From NCBI GenBank assembly GCA_014799765.1, contig JAAVHK010000011.1, positions 21,006 through 27,981 of the forward strand: a stretch of DNA of 6,976 nucleotides. The letters run 5' to 3'. Below are positions 4,551-6,976 of the stretch, in pieces (within the stretch, counting starts at the first letter, position 1; the number at the start of each line of letters is the position of its first letter). The position numbers and the translations under genes are program-made. This DNA comes from Ruminococcus sp. GTDB taxonomy: Bacteria; Bacillota; Clostridia; Oscillospirales; Ruminococcaceae. A model generated the notes under the pieces. It saw nothing but the letters and a program-made list of their open reading frames with translations, ran no database searches and was not told the DNA's origin.

Positions 4551-6976
4551 GGACGTGTTTCTTCTGGTAGTAGTTGTTGTTCTTGCTGTAGTTCTTGTAG
4601 TAGTTGTAGTAGTTCTTGAAGTTGTTCTTGATGTTGTTGTTCTTGAGGCTGTTTCATTCTGAACAGTGCCTGTAGTAGTTGTAGTTGTTTCTGTTGTAGT
4701 TGTTTCTTCTTCAGCTTCAGTAGTTGTAGTGGTTGTTGTTTCTTCGGTTGTAGTGGTTGTAGTTGTAGTATCTTCTGTTGTAGTAGTTGTGGTTGTATCT
4801 TCTGTAGTAGTTGTGGTTGTTGTTTCAGCACCTGCACTTATACTTGAGAATATTGTTGTTGTAGTTGTGGTAGTAGTTTCTGTGGTTGTGGTTATTTCTT
4901 CTGTAGTTGTTGTAGTTGTGGTTGTAGTTATTTCTTCTGTAGTTGTAGTTATTTCTTCTGTGGTGGTGGTAGTTGTAGTAGTTGTTGTTGTTGTAGTTTC
5001 TTCTTCTTCCGTAGTAGTTGTTTCTGTAGTTGTAGTTTCTGTAGTTCTGTGACCTGTGTCCGGAAGTTCGGTACCGTTTGTAGTAGTTCTTGTTCTTGAA
5101 CCGTCGCCCCCATCAATGCTACCTGTGGTTGTTGTTGTCGTTTCAGTTTCTGTTTCAGTTTCGGTTTCTGTGGTGGTGGTAGTTGTTGTTGTTTCAGTTT
5201 CGGTTTCTGTTGTTGTGGTTGTAGTTGTAGTAGTTGTTGTTTCAGTTTCTGTTGTTGTAGTTGTTGTTTCTGTAGTAGTTGTAGTTGTGGTTGTAGTAGT
5301 TTCTGTTGTTGTTTCGGTGGTTGTAGTTGTCGGACGTGTTCTTGTTACACTACTTGGCATATAAGAACCTACTGTTGTAGTTGCTGTAGTAGTTGTAGTA
5401 GTTTCTGTTGTTGTGGTGGTAGTAGTGGTTGTGGTAGTTGTTGTAGTTTTTGCTTCGTCAATCATTGTGATTATGTCTGTGGAGTTATTGAGTTCTCTGC
5501 CGTCGATTTTTATTACAACGCCGTTTTCAACTGTGAATGTTATATCAGTTGCAACTTCGTAGCCGTCCGGAGCCACAACTTCGTGAAGTGTGTACTCACC
5601 GTCAGGAATATTATTAATTTTTGTCGGACTATTGCCGGAAATCCACTGGAGTGATGTAGTATTTGCATTGCTGATAAGTTCTGCATCTCTGCCGATTTCA
5701 ACCTTTGTTATGTCGAATGTTATGTCTCTGCCATTTGCTTTACCGGTAAGTGTGAGAGTTGCTCCGGCGAGTTCTTCACCGCCGAGGTGTTTTTTGCTGA
5801 TTGAAAGTACTGCATCTTCGTCCTGCATAACAACCCTGTTATCGTCGTTATTTACGAGTTTACCGTCCTTGATTTCAAATTCAACAGACTCTTTCTTGAC
5901 TGTATAGCCGTCCGGAGATGTGATTTCTGTCATTGTGTACTTGCCGTCAGGGAGGTTATTGATTTTTGTTGCTTCTTCGCCGGAAGTCCATGTAATCTTG
6001 TTGTTAGTCACAACAACTTTACCGTTTTCGGACTTAACATATTCGTCAAATTCTACTGTTTTTCCGTCTTCGTCAACCGCTGTTATTTCGATTACTGCAC
6101 CTGGGATTTCCTTAGTGTCAGTAATGGACTGTTTACTTAATTCAAGTTCTGTTTCGTCTACCATTACGACGGTATTTCCTGTGCCGACTAACTTTCCGTT
6201 TCTGATTTCAAATGTCACATTCTGTGCCTTTTTGTAACCGTGCGGAACTTCTGTCTCTTCGAGTACGTACTTGCCGTCCGGAAGATTCTTTACTGTAGCA
6301 GGTATTCTGCCGGAAATCCATGTAATTTCACCGGATTCTTCGCCTTCGCCTATGCTCGGGTGATTCTCTCTTGTGAACTTAACTGAACCGTCCTCAGATT
6401 TAAGTGTAAGTCTTGCACCAGTAACTTCCTTGCCCCATACGTCCTGCTTGCTTATGTTTATAATATTCGTAGTTGTTGTTGTAGTTGTTTCTGTTTCTGT
6501 TGTGGTAGTTGTAGTTGTAGCCGTTGTTGTGGTGGTTTCTGTTGTAGTGGTGGTTGTTGTTTCAGTTGTAGTAGTAGTTTCTGTTGTAGTAGTAGTTTCT
6601 GTGGTAGTTGTTTCTGTGGTGGTAGTTGTTGTCGTAGTAGTTGTAGTGGTTTCAGTTGTTGTAGTTGTTTCTGTAGTTGTAGTTGTAGTAGTTTCAGTTG
6701 TTGTAACTTCTGTTGTTTCTGTAGTAGTAGTCACTGTAGTTGTGGCTGATGTAGTAGTTCTTGTTGGTCTTGTTCTGCTTGTAGTTGTGGTTGTTGTAGT
6801 ATCTTCTGTAGTAGTTGTAGTTTCTGTTGTGGTAGTTGTTGTCGTAGTTGTTGTTTCAGTTGTTGTAGTTGTTTCTGTCGTTGTAGTCTCGGTTGTAGTA
6901 GTTGTTTCTGTAGTTGTAGTTGTAGTAGTTTCAGTTGTTGTAACTTCTGTTGTTTCTGTAGTAGTAGTCACTGTAG
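4446..6976 (-). CDS. Large Thr/Glu-rich surface protein with three CnaB isopeptide domains, C-terminal part (N-terminus beyond right edge)
   Basis: Residues are numbered from the GTG at 6971, which is an internal Val, not a start: the same VTTTTETTEV recurs 79 residues later and the frame continues to the edge. Order: Thr/Glu stalk (1-168); three tandem CnaB/SpaA-type domains (169-273, 274-386, 387-507); second Thr/Glu stalk (508-767) interrupted by GSYMPSSVTRTRP, a Gly/Asp patch with LPDTG (636-640) and IFSSISAGAE (707-716); basic Thr/Arg neck (775-807); APQTS (808-812); hydrophobic stretch (about 818-832); tail RSRKDDDK. This layout is that of a Gram-positive wall-anchored adhesin, fibre or stalk, with APQTS in place of LPXTG. 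Each CnaB domain keeps the Lys, Glu and Asp needed for an intramolecular isopeptide bond. The Thr stalks may be O-glycosylated. No signal peptide or ligand-binding domain is visible, since those would be upstream. The binding target is unknown. Confidence 0.88.
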   Translation of the reverse strand, partial: TVTTTTETTEVTTTETTTTTTTETTTTTETTTTETTTTTETTTTTTTTTTETTTTTEDTTTTTTTSRTRPTRTTTSATTTVTTTTETTEVTTTETTTTTTTETTTTTETTTTTTTTTTTTETTTTETTTTTETTTTTETTTTTTTETTTTTATTTTTTTETETTTTTTTNIINISKQDVWGKEVTGARLTLKSEDGSVKFTRENHPSIGEGEESGEITWISGRIPATVKNLPDGKYVLEETEVPHGYKKAQNVTFEIRNGKLVGTGNTVVMVDETELELSKQSITDTKEIPGAVIEITAVDEDGKTVEFDEYVKSENGKVVVTNNKITWTSGEEATKINNLPDGKYTMTEITSPDGYTVKKESVEFEIKDGKLVNNDDNRVVMQDEDAVLSISKKHLGGEELAGATLTLTGKANGRDITFDITKVEIGRDAELISNANTTSLQWISGNSPTKINNIPDGEYTLHEVVAPDGYEVATDITFTVENGVVIKIDGRELNNSTDIITMIDEAKTTTTTTTTTTTTTTETTTTTTATTTVGSYMPSSVTRTRPTTTTTETTTETTTTTTTTTTETTTTTTETETTTTTTTTTTTETETETTTTTTTTETETETETETTTTTTGSIDGGDGSRTRTTTNGTELPDTGHRTTETTTTETTTTEEEETTTTTTTTTTTTTEEITTTTEEITTTTTTTTTEEITTTTETTTTTTTTIFSSISAGAETTTTTTTEDTTTTTTTEDTTTTTTTTEETTTTTTTEAEEETTTTETTTTTTGTVQNETASRTTTSRTTSRTTTTTTRTTARTTTTTRRNTSAPQTSDKGMGMTILLLTLATGTALVTRSRKDDDK
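4551..5450 (-). repeat. C-terminal Thr/Glu-rich stalk and Thr/Arg neck
   Basis: About 300 residues are almost entirely Thr with Glu every five to ten positions, including (TE)n runs and EEITTTT units. Thr is written with mixed ACA, ACT and ACC codons and Glu nearly always with GAA, so the plus strand reads as a G/T-rich quasi-triplet repeat. The final 33 residues (4551-4649) contain seven Arg and no Glu, reversing the charge next to the sorting motif. Confidence 0.85.
5052..5066 (-). other. Internal LPDTG motif in the stalk
   Basis: LPDTG (residues 636-640) is a perfect LPXTG pentapeptide about 200 residues before the C-terminus. It is followed by HRTTETTTT, with no hydrophobic segment or charged tail, so it lacks the context of a sorting signal. 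It could be a relic of a former C-terminus or an accessible sortase or protease site. Confidence 0.6.
5451..5813 (-). other. CnaB domain 3 (Lys-Asp isopeptide type)
   Basis: Residues 387-507 carry SISKK with Lys393, EELAGATLTL, YTLHEVVAPDGY with Glu464, EVATDITFTV and ITMIDEA with Asp505. The ELAGAT, APDGYEVAT and ITFTV segments match the FbaB CnaB2 domain of S. pyogenes closely. Lys393 and Asp505 should form the isopeptide, with Glu464 as catalyst. Confidence 0.85.
5814..6152 (-). other. CnaB domain 2 (Lys-Asp isopeptide type)
   Basis: Residues 274-386 carry ELSKQ with Lys280, EIPGAVIEIT, YTMTEITSPDGY with Glu349, and RVVMQDED with Asp384. The layout is that of domains 1 and 3 but the strands are clearly diverged, so this is an old duplication. 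Confidence 0.83.
6153..6467 (-). other. CnaB domain 1 (Lys-Asp isopeptide type)
   Basis: Residues 169-273 carry NISKQ with Lys175, EVTGARLTL, YVLEETEVPHGY with Glu239, and NTVVMVDE with Asp272. The VVMVDE end is strikingly close to the SpyTag core (IVMVDA) of the streptococcal CnaB2 domain. Confidence 0.85.
6664..6739. repeat. Direct repeat copy A (76 bp, period 237 bp)
   Basis: These 76 bases are identical to 6901-6976. The offset of 237 bp is 79 codons, so the duplication keeps the frame. Identity drops just before the repeat begins at 6664. Confidence 0.9.
6901..6976. repeat. Direct repeat copy B (76 bp, reaches window edge)
   Basis: This is the second identical copy of the 237-bp-period repeat; it is cut by the window edge, so its real length is unknown and further copies may follow. 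Confidence 0.9.

Larger units (their letters stand above)
6468..6976 (-). repeat. N-terminal Thr/Glu-rich stalk (continues past the edge)
   Basis: At least 168 residues of Thr runs broken by Glu, with one Arg-rich patch SRTRPTRTTTS (6747-6779). It differs from the other stalk in lacking (TE)n and EEI units. It is built in part from a 79-residue in-frame duplication. Confidence 0.85.

Noticed and set aside
4666..5364. Two long plus-strand open frames coding almost pure Val/Ser
   Set aside because: They are the antisense of the Thr/Glu codons (ACN and GAA), which read as Val and Ser runs. They have no ribosome binding sites and no family resemblance.
6969..6971. GTG as the start of the surface protein
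   Set aside because: The frame continues to the edge, and the same VTTTTETTEV occurs internally 79 residues later, so this is a Val inside a repeat. No signal peptide or ribosome binding site is present.
4560..6976. CRISPR array, telomere-like or microsatellite DNA
   Set aside because: There are no constant repeat/spacer units; the periodicity is codon-based and one continuous reading frame spans the region.

Overview
The window looks like a piece of a low-to-moderate-GC, Gram-positive, endospore-forming Clostridia chromosome, most likely a Ruminococcus/Oscillospiraceae-type organism. The spore germination protease gene (gpr) shows the spore former. AGGAGG ribosome binding sites, sigma-A-like promoters and a surface protein with a C-terminal wall-sorting-like tail fit Firmicutes. 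The genus-level guess rests on overall style (very Thr-rich surface stalks, gene neighbourhood) and is inference.

Left part (1-2090): an efflux-type module. A partial MMPL/RND-family membrane transporter runs off the left edge on the minus strand. It is divergent from a TetR-family regulator on the plus strand. The 233-base gap between them holds two face-away sigma-A promoters and three copies of a 13-bp dyad TGAC-N5-GTCA, each followed by a T-run. One copy overlaps the transporter -35 box, so the circuit can be read almost completely: the TetR protein probably represses the transporter and perhaps itself. A bidirectional terminator separates tetR from the convergent rpsT.

Middle part (2091-4315): a housekeeping/sporulation block. 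rpsT (ribosomal protein S20, minus) is divergent from gpr (plus), an arrangement also found in Bacillus. A perfect 9-bp inverted repeat sits on the rpsT -35 box. gpr meets, tail to tail and with a 4-bp overlap, a phosphoribulokinase/uridine-kinase-family nucleoside kinase (minus) that has its own clear promoter. spoIIP, which follows gpr in Bacillus, is not here.

Right part (4316-6976): the 3' portion of a large cell-surface protein on the minus strand, at least 842 residues and open at the right edge. It consists of a Thr/Glu stalk, three tandem CnaB domains, a second long Thr/Glu stalk, a basic Thr/Arg neck, an APQTS motif, a hydrophobic segment and a charged tail. The CnaB domains closely resemble the Lys-Asp isopeptide-forming CnaB2 domain of Streptococcus pyogenes FbaB (the SpyTag/SpyCatcher parent). 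All three keep the Lys, Glu and Asp triad. The stalk also contains an internal LPDTG and a 79-residue in-frame repeat. This protein is the most unusual thing in the window.
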